The notes below the pieces were generated by a model. The model worked only from the letters and a program-made list of their open reading frames with translations, was not told where the DNA came from and did no database searches. Made by a program: the position numbers and the translations under genes. A stretch of DNA of 64,000 nucleotides from Pseudomonas azerbaijanoccidentalis (GTDB lineage Bacteria; Pseudomonadota; Gammaproteobacteria; Pseudomonadales; Pseudomonadaceae), in the NCBI RefSeq assembly GCF_019145495.1, contig NZ_JAHSTU010000001.1, positions 1,302,001 to 1,366,000 on the forward strand, read 5' to 3'. This document shows, piece by piece, positions 32,283 through 40,676 of this stretch. Numbering within the stretch: the first letter of the stretch is position 1; each line of letters starts with the position of its first letter.

Positions 32283-34121
32283 TCAGAAGGCAAAGCACGA
32301 GCAGCCAAAGGCGCCCCAGAAACCGGCGAAATCGCTGACCGGCGCATTCGACAGACGCGCCCGCTCATGGCTGTGGGAATGCACCGCACACGGGCCGCTG
32401 CACTGGTGAACCTGCGCTTGCAGGGGCGAACTCGGACGCCAGTGACCTGGCACTTTCACCACCGGCGACCAGTCCGGCAGCACCGGCACACTGGCCGGCC
32501 CGAGTTTTTCGAAATCGCCTGCGGCGTAAACGACCTTGCCGCCGACAACGGTCAACACCGACTCAATCCACTTGATTGCTTCTTCATCGACGCTGAAAAA
32601 GTCCGCGCTCAATGCCGCGACGTCGGCCAGTTGCCCGACCTTGATCTGGCCTTTCTTGCCCTGCTCGGACGAGAACCAGGCGCTGCCGTGGGTAAACAGT
32701 TCCAGCGCGGTTTGCCGCGACAAACCTTCGGCGTGCAATTCCAGGCCGCCGACGGTGCGGCCGCTGACCATCCAGTACAACGAAGTCCACGGGTTGTAGC
32801 TCGACACCCGCGTGGCATCCGTACCGGCACCCACCGGCACGCCCTCGGCAAGCATGCGCTTGATCGGCGGTGTCGCTTCAGCGGCTTTCGCACCATAACG
32901 CTCGACAAAATATTCGCCCTGGAACGCCATGCGATCCTGGATCGCAATACCACCGCCCAGCGCCCTCACCCGCTCGATGTTCTGCGGTGTAATGGTTTCG
33001 GCGTGGTCGAAAAACCATGGCAAACCGTTGAACGGGATGTCGCGGTTGACCTTCTCGAACACGTCGAGCATGCGGCTGATCGATTCGTTGTAAGTGGCGT
33101 GCAAACGGAATGGCCAGCGTTGTTCGACGAGGTGGCGCACCACCGGCTCCAGTTCGTCCTCCATGCTTTGCGGCAAGTCCGGGCGCGGCTCCAGGAAGTC
33201 TTCGAAGTCCGCCGCCGAGAACACCAGCATTTCCCCGGCGCCGTTGTGACGCAGGTAGTCGTCGCCCTGATGCAACTTTACGCTGCTGGTCCAGTTGGTG
33301 AAGTCGGTCAGCTCTTCCTTGGGTTTCTGGGTGAACAGGTTGTAGGCGATGCGCACGGTCAGTTGCTCATCCTTGGCCAACTGCTCGATCACCTGATAGT
33401 CGTCCGGATAATTCTGGAAACCACCCCCGGCATCGATCGCGCTGGTCAGGCCCAGGCGATTGAGTTCGCGCATGAACTGTCGCGTCGAGTTGACCTGATA
33501 CTCCAGCGGCAACTTCGGCCCCTTGGCCAGGGTCGAGTAGAGAATCATTGCGTTGGGCCGCGCCACCAGCATGCCGGTGGGGTTGCCGTTGGCGTCACGG
33601 ACAATTTCGCCACCCGGCGGATTCGGCGTGTCGCGGGTATAACCGGCCACCCGCAGTGCGGCGCGGTTGAGCAAGGCACGGTCATACAAATGCAGGACAA
33701 ACACCGGCGTATCGGGTGCGGCCTGATTGAGCTCTTCCAGGGTCGGCATGCGTTTTTCGGCGAACTGGAACTCGTTCCAGCCGCCCACCACCCGCACCCA
33801 TTGCGGCGTCGGTGTACGATCGGCTTGCTCTTTGAGCATGCGCAGGGCATCGGCCAGCGAGGGCACACCTTCCCAGCGCAGCTCAAGGTTGTAGTTCAAG
33901 CCGCCACGGATCAGGTGCAAGTGCGAGTCGTTGAGACCGGGAATCACGCATCGGCCCTTGAGGTCGATCACTTGCGTGCCCGATCCGCGCAGCGCCATGG
34001 CTTCGGCGTCACTGCCAACGGCAACGAACCGCCCCTCGCGAATCGCCACCGCGCTGGCGAGCGGATTCTCGCGGTCGACAGTATGAAATTGGCCATTGAA
34101 CAAAATCAGATCGGCGTTCAT
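32283..34121 (-). CDS. YtcJ-like amidohydrolase with Cys/His-rich tail
   Basis: A 612-residue member of the Amidohydro_3 family. The metal-binding start PGLNDSHLHLIRGG is near residues 62-75. Later elements include HATYNESISRMLDVF, WFFDHAETITPQNIERV and AGTDATRVSSYNPWTSLYWM. It probably hydrolyses an amide, formamide or related bond; substrate unknown. After the catalytic barrel comes an extra C-terminal tail of about 80 residues with CSGPCAVHSHSHERARL and GFWGAFGCSCFAF. No signal peptide. It lies 69 bp upstream of ycaC and 9 bp from the ABM gene, so the three form an operon. Confidence 0.85.
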   Translation of the reverse strand: MNADLILFNGQFHTVDRENPLASAVAIREGRFVAVGSDAEAMALRGSGTQVIDLKGRCVIPGLNDSHLHLIRGGLNYNLELRWEGVPSLADALRMLKEQADRTPTPQWVRVVGGWNEFQFAEKRMPTLEELNQAAPDTPVFVLHLYDRALLNRAALRVAGYTRDTPNPPGGEIVRDANGNPTGMLVARPNAMILYSTLAKGPKLPLEYQVNSTRQFMRELNRLGLTSAIDAGGGFQNYPDDYQVIEQLAKDEQLTVRIAYNLFTQKPKEELTDFTNWTSSVKLHQGDDYLRHNGAGEMLVFSAADFEDFLEPRPDLPQSMEDELEPVVRHLVEQRWPFRLHATYNESISRMLDVFEKVNRDIPFNGLPWFFDHAETITPQNIERVRALGGGIAIQDRMAFQGEYFVERYGAKAAEATPPIKRMLAEGVPVGAGTDATRVSSYNPWTSLYWMVSGRTVGGLELHAEGLSRQTALELFTHGSAWFSSEQGKKGQIKVGQLADVAALSADFFSVDEEAIKWIESVLTVVGGKVVYAAGDFEKLGPASVPVLPDWSPVVKVPGHWRPSSPLQAQVHQCSGPCAVHSHSHERARLSNAPVSDFAGFWGAFGCSCFAF

Positions 34122-34130
34122 CGCAGTTCC

Positions 34131-34742
34131 TTAACGTAAAGGGGAAGTGGGCTGACCGGCTTCCAGCCACGGCGCGAACAAACGCGTGGCCAGCGGCATA
34201 AAGATGTACACCACTGACAACACGATAGTCAGGGTGATCAGGAACGTGGCGACCACGTAACTGGAAAGGAAGGCGTTGAGCTGCAACAGCGGCCCCCACA
34301 GCAGTGGCACCAGCAGCGTGTGCGGGAAAATCACCAGCAGCGTGACAACCGCCTGCTTCCAGCGCGGCGCAGGCGCAGCGGTTTCACCCTGCGGCGTGAA
34401 CCAGAATTCGTTGACCGGATTGACTTCGGTCTGGTCGCCATCCGCGAGCATCGGCACGGCTTCTTCGACCAGCGCTTGGCGTTGCGGCGAATCGAGCCAG
34501 GTTTGCATCGCTTCGGTGGAGCAAAAGCGCAGCACACAGGTATAGGTGTCGAGGCCTGCGTTTTTGCCACGCACCACATCCACCCCCAAGTGCCCGACGT
34601 TCTGCCCGGCCACTTTGACGATGTTGCGCAGCCAGGCTTCGTACGGCACCTCGAAACCGGGCTTGACCCGATGCTTGACGACCAAGGTGACAACTTCGTC
34701 GAACCCAGGCGTTGGTGTGCTCCGGGACTGGATTTCAGGCAT
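34131..34742 (-). CDS. ABM-domain protein with C-terminal membrane helices
   Basis: A 203-residue two-part protein. Residues 15-115 resemble the antibiotic biosynthesis monooxygenase (dimeric alpha-beta barrel) fold: VTLVVKHRVKPGFEVPYEAW, then YTCVLRFCSTEAMQTWLDSP. Residues 125-190 contain two or three hydrophobic helices (AVVTLLVIFPHTLLVPLLWG, VVATFLITLTIVLSVVYIFM). ABM domains are small cofactor-less oxygenases or heme binders; the substrate is unknown. It is first in the operon with the amidohydrolase and ycaC. Confidence 0.82.
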   Translation of the reverse strand: MPEIQSRSTPTPGFDEVVTLVVKHRVKPGFEVPYEAWLRNIVKVAGQNVGHLGVDVVRGKNAGLDTYTCVLRFCSTEAMQTWLDSPQRQALVEEAVPMLADGDQTEVNPVNEFWFTPQGETAAPAPRWKQAVVTLLVIFPHTLLVPLLWGPLLQLNAFLSSYVVATFLITLTIVLSVVYIFMPLATRLFAPWLEAGQPTSPLR

Positions 34743-34895
34743 AACGAAGGGCTCCGGCGAATCAAGTGGGATAACACTTGAATGGTGCCGGGAGCGCGAA
34801 GAAAAAAATTGGATGTACGTGCTCTTTTTGCCACGCCGGAAAACGCTGGGGCTGACCGTTCGGTATCGCAGGGGTGCGAACAGGTCAGCCAGGGT

Positions 34896-35651
34896 TCAGG
34901 GCTTGCGCAGCAAATAGGTGTCCATGATCCAGCCATTGACCAGCCGGGCAGCCTTGCGTACCCGCTCGATCTCGTCCGCCACATCCTTGAGCTTGCCGCT
35001 GATCAGGATCTCATCCGGCGTCCCGAGGTAGGCGCCCCAATAAATCTCTGTGTCCTGATCGGCCACCTGCCGGTAGGCATCCTGCGCATCCAGCATCACC
35101 ACCAGGCTGTCGGCATCGCTCACCTGCCCGGCTGCCAGTCGCCGCCCCGTGGTGATTTCAACCGAGCGGCCGATTTGATTGAGCGGCACCTTGTGCTGCG
35201 CCGCCAGCGCCTGAACGCTGGTGATGCCGGGGATGACCTCGAACTCGAAAGCACAGGCACCCGTGTCGAGCATGGCCTGCAGGATTCGCACGGTGCTGTC
35301 GTACAACGCCGGGTCACCCCAGACGAGGAAACCGCCGCATTGGCCGTCAGTCATTTGCTCATTGATCAAAAGCTCGAAGGTTCGCTGCTTGGCCAGGTTC
35401 AACTCATCGACGCTGGACGTGTAGTCCACATCGCCACGCTCGCGTTCCGGGCTTTGGGCTTCGACAAAGCGATAATCGTGATCGCTGATGTAGCGTTCGC
35501 AAATTTCGCGGCGCAGGTCGATTAGCTTGTCCTTGCTCTGGCCCTTGTCCATGAGGAAAAACACGTCAACCCGGTTCAACGCCTTCACCGCCTGCATCGT
35601 GATGTAATCGGGGTTGCCGGCGCCAATGCCGATGACCAGTATTTTCTTCAT
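34896..35651 (-). CDS. cobF: Precorrin-6A synthase (deacetylating), CobF
   Basis: A 251-residue SAM-dependent tetrapyrrole methylase. The N-terminal glycine loop KILVIGIGAGNPDYIT, FFLMDKGQSKDKLIDLRREI and GGFLVWGDPALYDSTVRI are typical of CobF, which methylates C-1 and removes the acetyl group in aerobic cobalamin synthesis. The ATG at 35651 overlaps the upstream phosphatase stop by one base (TGATG), indicating coupling. No other cob genes are in the window and I see no B12 riboswitch upstream. Confidence 0.92.
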   Translation of the reverse strand: MKKILVIGIGAGNPDYITMQAVKALNRVDVFFLMDKGQSKDKLIDLRREICERYISDHDYRFVEAQSPERERGDVDYTSSVDELNLAKQRTFELLINEQMTDGQCGGFLVWGDPALYDSTVRILQAMLDTGACAFEFEVIPGITSVQALAAQHKVPLNQIGRSVEITTGRRLAAGQVSDADSLVVMLDAQDAYRQVADQDTEIYWGAYLGTPDEILISGKLKDVADEIERVRKAARLVNGWIMDTYLLRKP

Positions 35652-36223
35652 CAAGCCACCCCTTCGATATCAGTGCCCGGCAAGCGCAAGCGCCAGCAAC
35701 CATTGAACTGCAACTCGATAGCCGACAACGGTGCGACATCGATCAAGTTGAATGCCGGGCTTTGCAGCACATGGGTCAGCGCGGCGCGAATGACAAACGG
35801 ATGGGTCACGGCGATGACATGGCCGGGGGTGCCTTGCAGCGTCACCAGCCACGCGGCGGTGCGTTCGCAGACTTGCGCCACCGACTCGCCGCCGTGCGGC
35901 GCTGTCTGCGGGTCGGTAATCCAGCGCTCAAGCAACTCCGGCTCGCCGGTTTGCACGTCATTGATTCTTTCGCCGCACCAACGCCCAAAATCGCAATCCC
36001 TCAGCGCGCTGACGACGTCCACGGTGCTGCCGAACAATTCGGCGGTTTGTCGGGTGCGCGACTCCGGGCCGCATAAAAGCCTGGGTGTGCCCTTGAATTG
36101 ACTGCTGCGCGATCCCCGCGCCGATTGCCAATCCATTTCCACCGGCTCATCTGTAGGAAATCGCGCAAGTTTCTGTGCGACGGTTCGAGCGTGGCAGATC
36201 AAGGTCAAACGAGTCGCCTGCAC
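35651..36223 (-). CDS. Histidine phosphatase superfamily protein (CobC-like) with altered catalytic motif
   Basis: A 190-residue phosphatase of branch 1. The nucleophile His appears in LICHART rather than the usual RHG; other elements are standard (GPESRTRQTAEL, LRDCDFGRWCGER and VTHPFVIRAAL with the second His). Its position directly before cobF suggests a cobalamin-related role such as alpha-ribazole phosphate dephosphorylation (CobC), but substitution of the first catalytic Arg by Cys leaves activity uncertain. The gene is first in a two-gene unit with cobF. Confidence 0.8.
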   Translation of the reverse strand: MQATRLTLICHARTVAQKLARFPTDEPVEMDWQSARGSRSSQFKGTPRLLCGPESRTRQTAELFGSTVDVVSALRDCDFGRWCGERINDVQTGEPELLERWITDPQTAPHGGESVAQVCERTAAWLVTLQGTPGHVIAVTHPFVIRAALTHVLQSPAFNLIDVAPLSAIELQFNGCWRLRLPGTDIEGVA

Positions 36224-36774
36224 GGAGGGTTTCTCTGTCGGTAGAAAGGATAAACGGCGTTTGACCGCCAGTTCTTAAGCAATTGTGCCGCAAGAACCGC
36301 CGTCGGGGGGCTTTTCATGGAACAGGATCAGCCATATCTGACCGTTTTATAGGCCATGGCCTACAAGACGAATGGACTTCCCCGTAGCCCTGATGCACCA
36401 CAATCCAGCGCCGCTACTGAACGTTGAAATCGCACACGAAAATTAACTAGACATGTAGTGCGGCTTAAATAAATACTGCTTTCAACGGATTACCGATAGC
36501 CCACATCCAGCAGGAGCCCGGATGCCTTTATTGAAAGACCCGATCATCGATTCCGGTCTGCACCCAGATCCGTACAAGCGCCAAGACGTACACACCACAA
36601 CGAGCCCTTTTGCACTGACTGAGGCGAGCACGTAGTGCGTGTGGTCATACCCGGTAACGACTGAAAAAAAGAGCGACGCCCTGCGAGGCTACCGCCGATG
36701 AAACGCGTGGAAAACCGACAGTGATTGTCAGGTTGGGTGCCCGGCACCCAGCCCATTGAGACAGGAGTGCATCC
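36224..36774. other. 551-bp intergenic region with palindromes and a small ORF
   Basis: This gap separates the divergent cobF unit from the AruF-like gene. It contains the perfect palindrome TAGGCCATGGCCTA (36350-36363) and a second, TGGGTGCC-C-GGCACCCA (36734-36750), just 24 bp before the AruF-like ATG. It also contains the 37-codon reading frame listed separately. Base composition around 36400-36500 is AT-richer than the flanks. No tRNA or riboswitch was recognised. Confidence 0.5.
36522..36635 (+). CDS. Possible 37-residue peptide
   Basis: An ATG eight bases after CAGGAG opens a frame of 37 codons ending in TAG. The product starts MPLLKDPIIDSGLH and ends SPFALTEAST. It has no cysteine, signal or membrane segment and is not obviously related to the two peptides at 38999 and 40677. 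Support is limited to the good ribosome binding site and position at the head of the peptide cassette; third-position GC is only moderate. Confidence 0.3.
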   Translation: MPLLKDPIIDSGLHPDPYKRQDVHTTTSPFALTEAST

Positions 36775-37791
36775 ATGCTGGTCTTGCGTCCAGTGCAGTT
36801 AACCGACCTGCCCCAGTTGCAGCGCCTCGCTCACGAAAGCCTGGTGGGCGTTACGTCCTTGCCGGACGACAGCGAGCGCTTGCGCGACAAAATCCTCGAT
36901 TCGTGTACGTCGTTCGAGCAAGACGTTCAGAGCCCCGGGCCGGAGAATTACTTCTTCGTACTGGAGGACCTGACCAACCGGTCTCTGGTGGGCTGTTCGG
37001 AAATCCTGGCCACTGCCGGGTTCAACGAACCGTTCTACAGCCTGCGCAATCGCCACTTCAACAGTGCCTCGCGGGAACTGAACATCGAGCACGACGTGCC
37101 GGCCTTGTCGCTGTGCCACGATCTGAGTGGCCACACGCTGCTGCGCGGTTTCCACATCGATGCCGCATGGGTGCGAACCGCCGCTTCCGAACTGTTGTCG
37201 CGAGCGCGATTGTTGTTCATTGCTGCCCATGCCCTGCGCTTTTCCGACACCGTGATCACCGAAATCGTCGGCTACAGCAGCGATGAGGGCCATTCGCCCT
37301 TCTGGGATGCCGTGGGCAAACACTTTTTCGACCTGCCCTACGTCGAAGCCGAGCGATTGTGTGGGCTGGAAAGCCGCACGTTTCTTGCCGAATTGATGCC
37401 GCAATACCCGATCTACGTGCCCATGCTGCCCCAGGCTGCGCAGGACTGCATCGGCCGGATCCACCCGGATGGCCAGGACGCCTTCGATATCCTTGAGCGC
37501 GAAGGATTCGAAACCAACAGCTACGTCGACCTCTTCGATGGCGGTCCGACCTTGTATGCCCGTACCGGCAACATACGCTCCATCGCCCAGAGCCATACCA
37601 CCGAGGCCAGCCCCGGCGTATCCATCGACGCCCGTGGGCGTTATCTGGTCAGCAATGATTCGCTGGAGAATTTTCGCGCGATCGTTGCAGAACTCGACTA
37701 CACCCCCGGGCAACCGGTGACCCTTGACGCCGGAATGTGTGCAGCCCTGAAGGTCACCGAAGGCCGTCACGTTCGGTTGATTGCCCTGTGA
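36775..37791 (+). CDS. Arginine/ornithine N-succinyltransferase alpha-subunit-like protein (AruF family), orphan
   Basis: A 338-residue GNAT-fold acyltransferase. The start LVLRPVQLTDLPQLQRLAHE, then GVTSLPDDSERLRDKI, ENYFFVLEDL and SPFWDAVGKHFFDLPYVEAE follow AruF closely. The canonical enzyme transfers succinyl from succinyl-CoA to arginine or ornithine in the AST catabolic route. Here only the alpha/beta pair is present, without aruC, D, B or E, and it leads into a peptide cassette, so the acceptor may differ. ACAGGAG precedes the ATG; a 17-bp palindrome lies just upstream. Confidence 0.85.
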   Translation: MLVLRPVQLTDLPQLQRLAHESLVGVTSLPDDSERLRDKILDSCTSFEQDVQSPGPENYFFVLEDLTNRSLVGCSEILATAGFNEPFYSLRNRHFNSASRELNIEHDVPALSLCHDLSGHTLLRGFHIDAAWVRTAASELLSRARLLFIAAHALRFSDTVITEIVGYSSDEGHSPFWDAVGKHFFDLPYVEAERLCGLESRTFLAELMPQYPIYVPMLPQAAQDCIGRIHPDGQDAFDILEREGFETNSYVDLFDGGPTLYARTGNIRSIAQSHTTEASPGVSIDARGRYLVSNDSLENFRAIVAELDYTPGQPVTLDAGMCAALKVTEGRHVRLIAL

Positions 37792-37852
37792 GCGTCGTTG
37801 CACGCGGTGCCCGACAACCACACCCGTACACGTGCGAAGCAGGAGCGGCCTC

Positions 37853-38887
37853 ATGATTGTTCGACCGGTGCAGGTGACCGACCTGCCCGCCTTGCTCGCG
37901 CTGGTGCGCCAAGCGGGTCGCGGGCTGAGCGCTTTGCCGGCCGAAGAGGAACGGCTTAACCACCGCTTGCGCTGGGCGAAAAGAACCTTCGCCGAACAGG
38001 TCGAACGCGCCGATGCCGATTACCTGTTCGTGCTCGAAGACGATGACCAGCAAGTGGTGGGCGTGAGTGCCGTGGCGGGCGCCGTGGGCTTGCGGGAGCC
38101 CTGGTACAACTACCGCGTCGGCTTGACGGTCAGTTCGTCCCAGGACCTGGGCATCCAGCGACACATGACGACCTTGTTCCTGAGCAATGAAATGACCGGT
38201 CAATCGGGACTCTGCACGCTGTTTCTGCGCCCCGATCAGCGTCTGGGCGGTCAAGGTCGATTGCTCTCTCTGAGTCGCTTGCTGTTTGTCGCAGAGTTTC
38301 CGCACCTGTTCGGCGACAAGCTCATCGCCGAGCTGCGCGGCAGTGCTGACGAGCAAGGCTGCTCGCCATTCTGGGACAGCGTGGGCCGACACTTTTTCAA
38401 GATGGATTTCAGCCACGCCGATCATCTGTCGGGGCTGGGTAACAAGTCGTTCATCGCCGAGCTGATGCCACGCCAACCCATCTACACCTGTCTGCTCACC
38501 GAACAGGCTCAAGCCGTGATCGGCAAACCGCATGCGAACAGCGAAGCAGCCCTGAAAATCCTCAGCGCCGAAGGTTTTGCCCACAAGGGCTATGTCGACA
38601 TTTTCGACGCAGGGCCGGTCATCGAAGCCCCGACGTCCGACATCCGCACCGTGCGCGACAGCCAGTTGCTGGATTTGGTCATTGGCGCCCCGGACGACCA
38701 GGCCCCCGTATGGTTGATCCACAATCGTCGGCTGGAAAACTGCCGGGTGACTGCTGCCCAGGCTCGCCAGTCGGGTCACAGCCTCGTGGTTGATCGCGCC
38801 ACCGCCAAACGCCTGCAATTGCAACCCGGTGATTCGGTTCGCGCCGTGCCACTGCTCAATCAACAGCAGCAGGCGGTGGCGGCATAG
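37853..38887 (+). CDS. Arginine N-succinyltransferase beta-subunit-like protein (AruG family), orphan
   Basis: A 344-residue partner of the preceding protein: MIVRPVQVTDLPALLALVRQ, YLFVLEDDDQQVVGVSAVAG, LREPWYNYRVGLTVSSSQDL and SPFWDSVGRHFFKMDFSHAD match AruG. Together they would form the heteromeric succinyltransferase. The ATG at 37853 follows CAGGAG and lies 61 bp after the AruF-like stop. Downstream composition becomes AT-richer and the peptide genes begin, so this is the boundary between an ordinary Pseudomonas module and foreign-looking DNA. Confidence 0.85.
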   Translation: MIVRPVQVTDLPALLALVRQAGRGLSALPAEEERLNHRLRWAKRTFAEQVERADADYLFVLEDDDQQVVGVSAVAGAVGLREPWYNYRVGLTVSSSQDLGIQRHMTTLFLSNEMTGQSGLCTLFLRPDQRLGGQGRLLSLSRLLFVAEFPHLFGDKLIAELRGSADEQGCSPFWDSVGRHFFKMDFSHADHLSGLGNKSFIAELMPRQPIYTCLLTEQAQAVIGKPHANSEAALKILSAEGFAHKGYVDIFDAGPVIEAPTSDIRTVRDSQLLDLVIGAPDDQAPVWLIHNRRLENCRVTAAQARQSGHSLVVDRATAKRLQLQPGDSVRAVPLLNQQQQAVAA

Positions 38888-38963
38888 CCGAAAAAAAACA
38901 TTCGATAACAACTAACAACATCAGCTAACAACAAGCAAGTTGCCCGGCTAGCCACCCAACTCC

Positions 38964-38991
38964 ATACTCAAACCACACCCACTTTGAGTAT
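38964..38991 (+). promoter_or_regulatory. Perfect 9-bp inverted repeat before the first peptide gene
   Basis: ATACTCAAA and TTTGAGTAT are separated by ten bases. The right arm ends next to the AGGGA ribosome binding site of the peptide gene at 38999. It could be an operator or an RNA hairpin controlling peptide translation. Three TAACAAC direct repeats lie upstream at about 38905-38932. Confidence 0.55.
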
Positions 38992-38998
38992 AGGGATC

Positions 38999-39166
38999 AT
39001 GAACAAAGCAAATCACAACTGGTCCAGCGTGCCTGTTCTACGCGCCGCAGCAAACATCATCACCACGCCCATACAAACAAACCGCACATCAAATTGCTGG
39101 GCAACAACACCACGCTTGAACATTGCGAACATTCACGAAATAAAGAAGCACCTGCAATCAATGTAA
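38999..39166 (+). CDS. Small conserved peptide A (55 residues), precursor-like
   Basis: The product starts MNKANHNWSSVPVLRAAANI and contains one cysteine (Cys33) and the motif NIANIHEIK (residues 41-49). It aligns without gaps to the peptide at 40677: 22 of 55 positions are identical, including Trp8, Pro12, Leu14-Arg15-Ala16, Ala18-Asn19, Pro24, Cys33, Pro38-Arg39 and NIHEIK. The segment around Cys33 (28-37) is the most variable. No signal peptide or membrane span. Such paired, conserved, single-Cys small proteins could be precursors of modified peptides or signalling peptides. Function unknown. Confidence 0.72.
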   Translation: MNKANHNWSSVPVLRAAANIITTPIQTNRTSNCWATTPRLNIANIHEIKKHLQSM

Positions 39167-39226
39167 GCTCACCCATTCAACACCCACACAAACCCGTAGA
39201 AAAGCACCTGACAACAAGAGTCCATC

Positions 39227-40003
39227 ATGATCGAGACGCTTTTAAGTAGCGAGTTTGTGCCTGCACAACTAATGGCCACCCTAAAAAAACTCGACACAAC
39301 TTTAAACATCCACCGATTGATCGAGACCCTTCAAAAAAATACCGCAAACCCGGATCGAGCGTCTCAAAGTGCAACCATCATGAAGGTGACCAACCTGCAC
39401 ACCGGAACATTGGTACTGCACTGCAATGAACATGGAAATATCAGCCTCAAGGCACCGGACAGCGCTCGTGCATCACCACTGCTATATAGCGTTCCAGGCA
39501 AAAGCTTCCTGTTCGCCATCAACCACCAATCATTTCCCGTGCAGTTGTATGAGCGGCAGTTAGACCAATTGATCCCCGCACAGAAGATTACGGTCGATAG
39601 CGACAACCCGCTGTTCATCGACGGGGCAATGAATTTGTTTGATACCAACCCGGAGGGAGTCGGTCATCAGGCATTCGTCGGCAGCATCAACCTCCCCGAC
39701 AGAGGTAAAGACATTGATGTGTTTGATCGACACTCGTTGCGCAAAATCGCCTGGTTCCCCCATGACGACAGCGCCGCACGCTATCTGGTCAGCCTCGAAT
39801 TGCTAGAAGCCGTAGACGATCCCCAGGCCGCAAAAGTCGCCGAAGAGTTGATATACCACTACCACCCTGCCGTGGCGTGGAAGGCGTTTCAGGTGATTCA
39901 GAATGTCGACCCGATTGCCGCGCAACGCCATGTGCCGCTACTGAGAAAACTGCAACACACTCGCCTGAACTATCTGCTTGATCAGCAAGGTGCAGCGGCA
40001 TGA
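39227..40003 (+). CDS. Unrecognised protein of the peptide cassette (HEAT-like C-terminus)
   Basis: A 258-residue soluble protein that I cannot assign. Residues 50-170 appear beta-rich (TNLHTGTLVLHCNEHGNISL, FPVQLYERQLDQLIP). Residues 190-258 are helical and resemble a HEAT pair (AEELIYHYHPAVAWKAFQVI, then HVPLLRKLQHTRLNYLL). HEAT-like modules often bind peptides, so it may recognise the adjacent small peptides; this is inference. GC content is visibly lower than in flanking genes. Its stop overlaps the next start (ATGA), so the two are coupled. Confidence 0.75.
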   Translation: MIETLLSSEFVPAQLMATLKKLDTTLNIHRLIETLQKNTANPDRASQSATIMKVTNLHTGTLVLHCNEHGNISLKAPDSARASPLLYSVPGKSFLFAINHQSFPVQLYERQLDQLIPAQKITVDSDNPLFIDGAMNLFDTNPEGVGHQAFVGSINLPDRGKDIDVFDRHSLRKIAWFPHDDSAARYLVSLELLEAVDDPQAAKVAEELIYHYHPAVAWKAFQVIQNVDPIAAQRHVPLLRKLQHTRLNYLLDQQGAAA

Positions 40004-40659
40004 GGCTCAAGACATTCATTCAACGCATCGAAACCTACGATTTTCAGCATGACAATCAGAAAATTATCGACGACCTGTGTCAACTGGCGACCAACCAGAC
40101 TTTACTGAGCGAACATCTTTATAACACCATTCAGCGAGATGGATTCAGTAGTAAAAACAGCCTTTATAGCGCTTATGCCTTTGTGTTGCATACCTGCGAC
40201 TTATTTACCATCCGCTTGGGATTCTGGTCACCAGCATCTTTACAAGATGAACGTGAAACATTCATTTATGATTTGAATCATAGCCATGACTTTGAGCTCT
40301 ACGCAGTGGGATATTGTGGCGATGGCTACACAACTGTCACACGCAAAATACTGGACCCCACACCGATCAAGGCCGGCGTAATTCCACCATTGAGTGAAGA
40401 GAGATCATTCAAACTTGGACCTGGCAAAGTTATACACATGCTCCCGCTTCATGAAGTACACAAACAACTCCCCCCGAAAACAATGTCCGCCTCGCTGAGC
40501 CTGCTCATACATCCTCCGCGCTGGGGTGCGACTGAAACATCCTGGTGCTTCGATGAGAACTTTGTGCCGACTTATCCCGGCATTGCCACGCAAGAAACAG
40601 CTTTTTATGAAAAAACGCTGTCTTTGCTAAAACCAGGCAGTGATTCACTGCCCCAATAA
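40000..40659 (+). CDS. Unrecognised protein of the peptide cassette, possibly cupin-like
   Basis: A 219-residue soluble protein. Residues 95-180 resemble a double-stranded beta-helix: NHSHDFELYAVGYCGDGYTT (an HxH-x2-E pattern as in cupin motif 1), then LGPGKVIHMLPLHEVHKQLP and SASLSLLIHPP. If real, these His/Glu residues would bind Fe or another metal and the protein could be a dioxygenase or hydroxylase acting on the small peptides. No family name can be given with confidence. It starts with a 4-bp overlap to the upstream gene and ends 17 bp before peptide B. Confidence 0.72.
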   Translation: MRLKTFIQRIETYDFQHDNQKIIDDLCQLATNQTLLSEHLYNTIQRDGFSSKNSLYSAYAFVLHTCDLFTIRLGFWSPASLQDERETFIYDLNHSHDFELYAVGYCGDGYTTVTRKILDPTPIKAGVIPPLSEERSFKLGPGKVIHMLPLHEVHKQLPPKTMSASLSLLIHPPRWGATETSWCFDENFVPTYPGIATQETAFYEKTLSLLKPGSDSLPQ

Positions 40660-40676
40660 AAAAAAGAGGAAAAACC

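Noticed and set aside
31692..34139. Long plus-strand open frame opposite the ycaC/amidohydrolase genes
   Set aside because: Spans two real minus-strand genes and their intergenic gap, with antisense-type composition.
36224..36774. Cobalamin riboswitch upstream of cobF
   Set aside because: No B12-box-like sequence or suitable stem arrangement was found on the minus strand.
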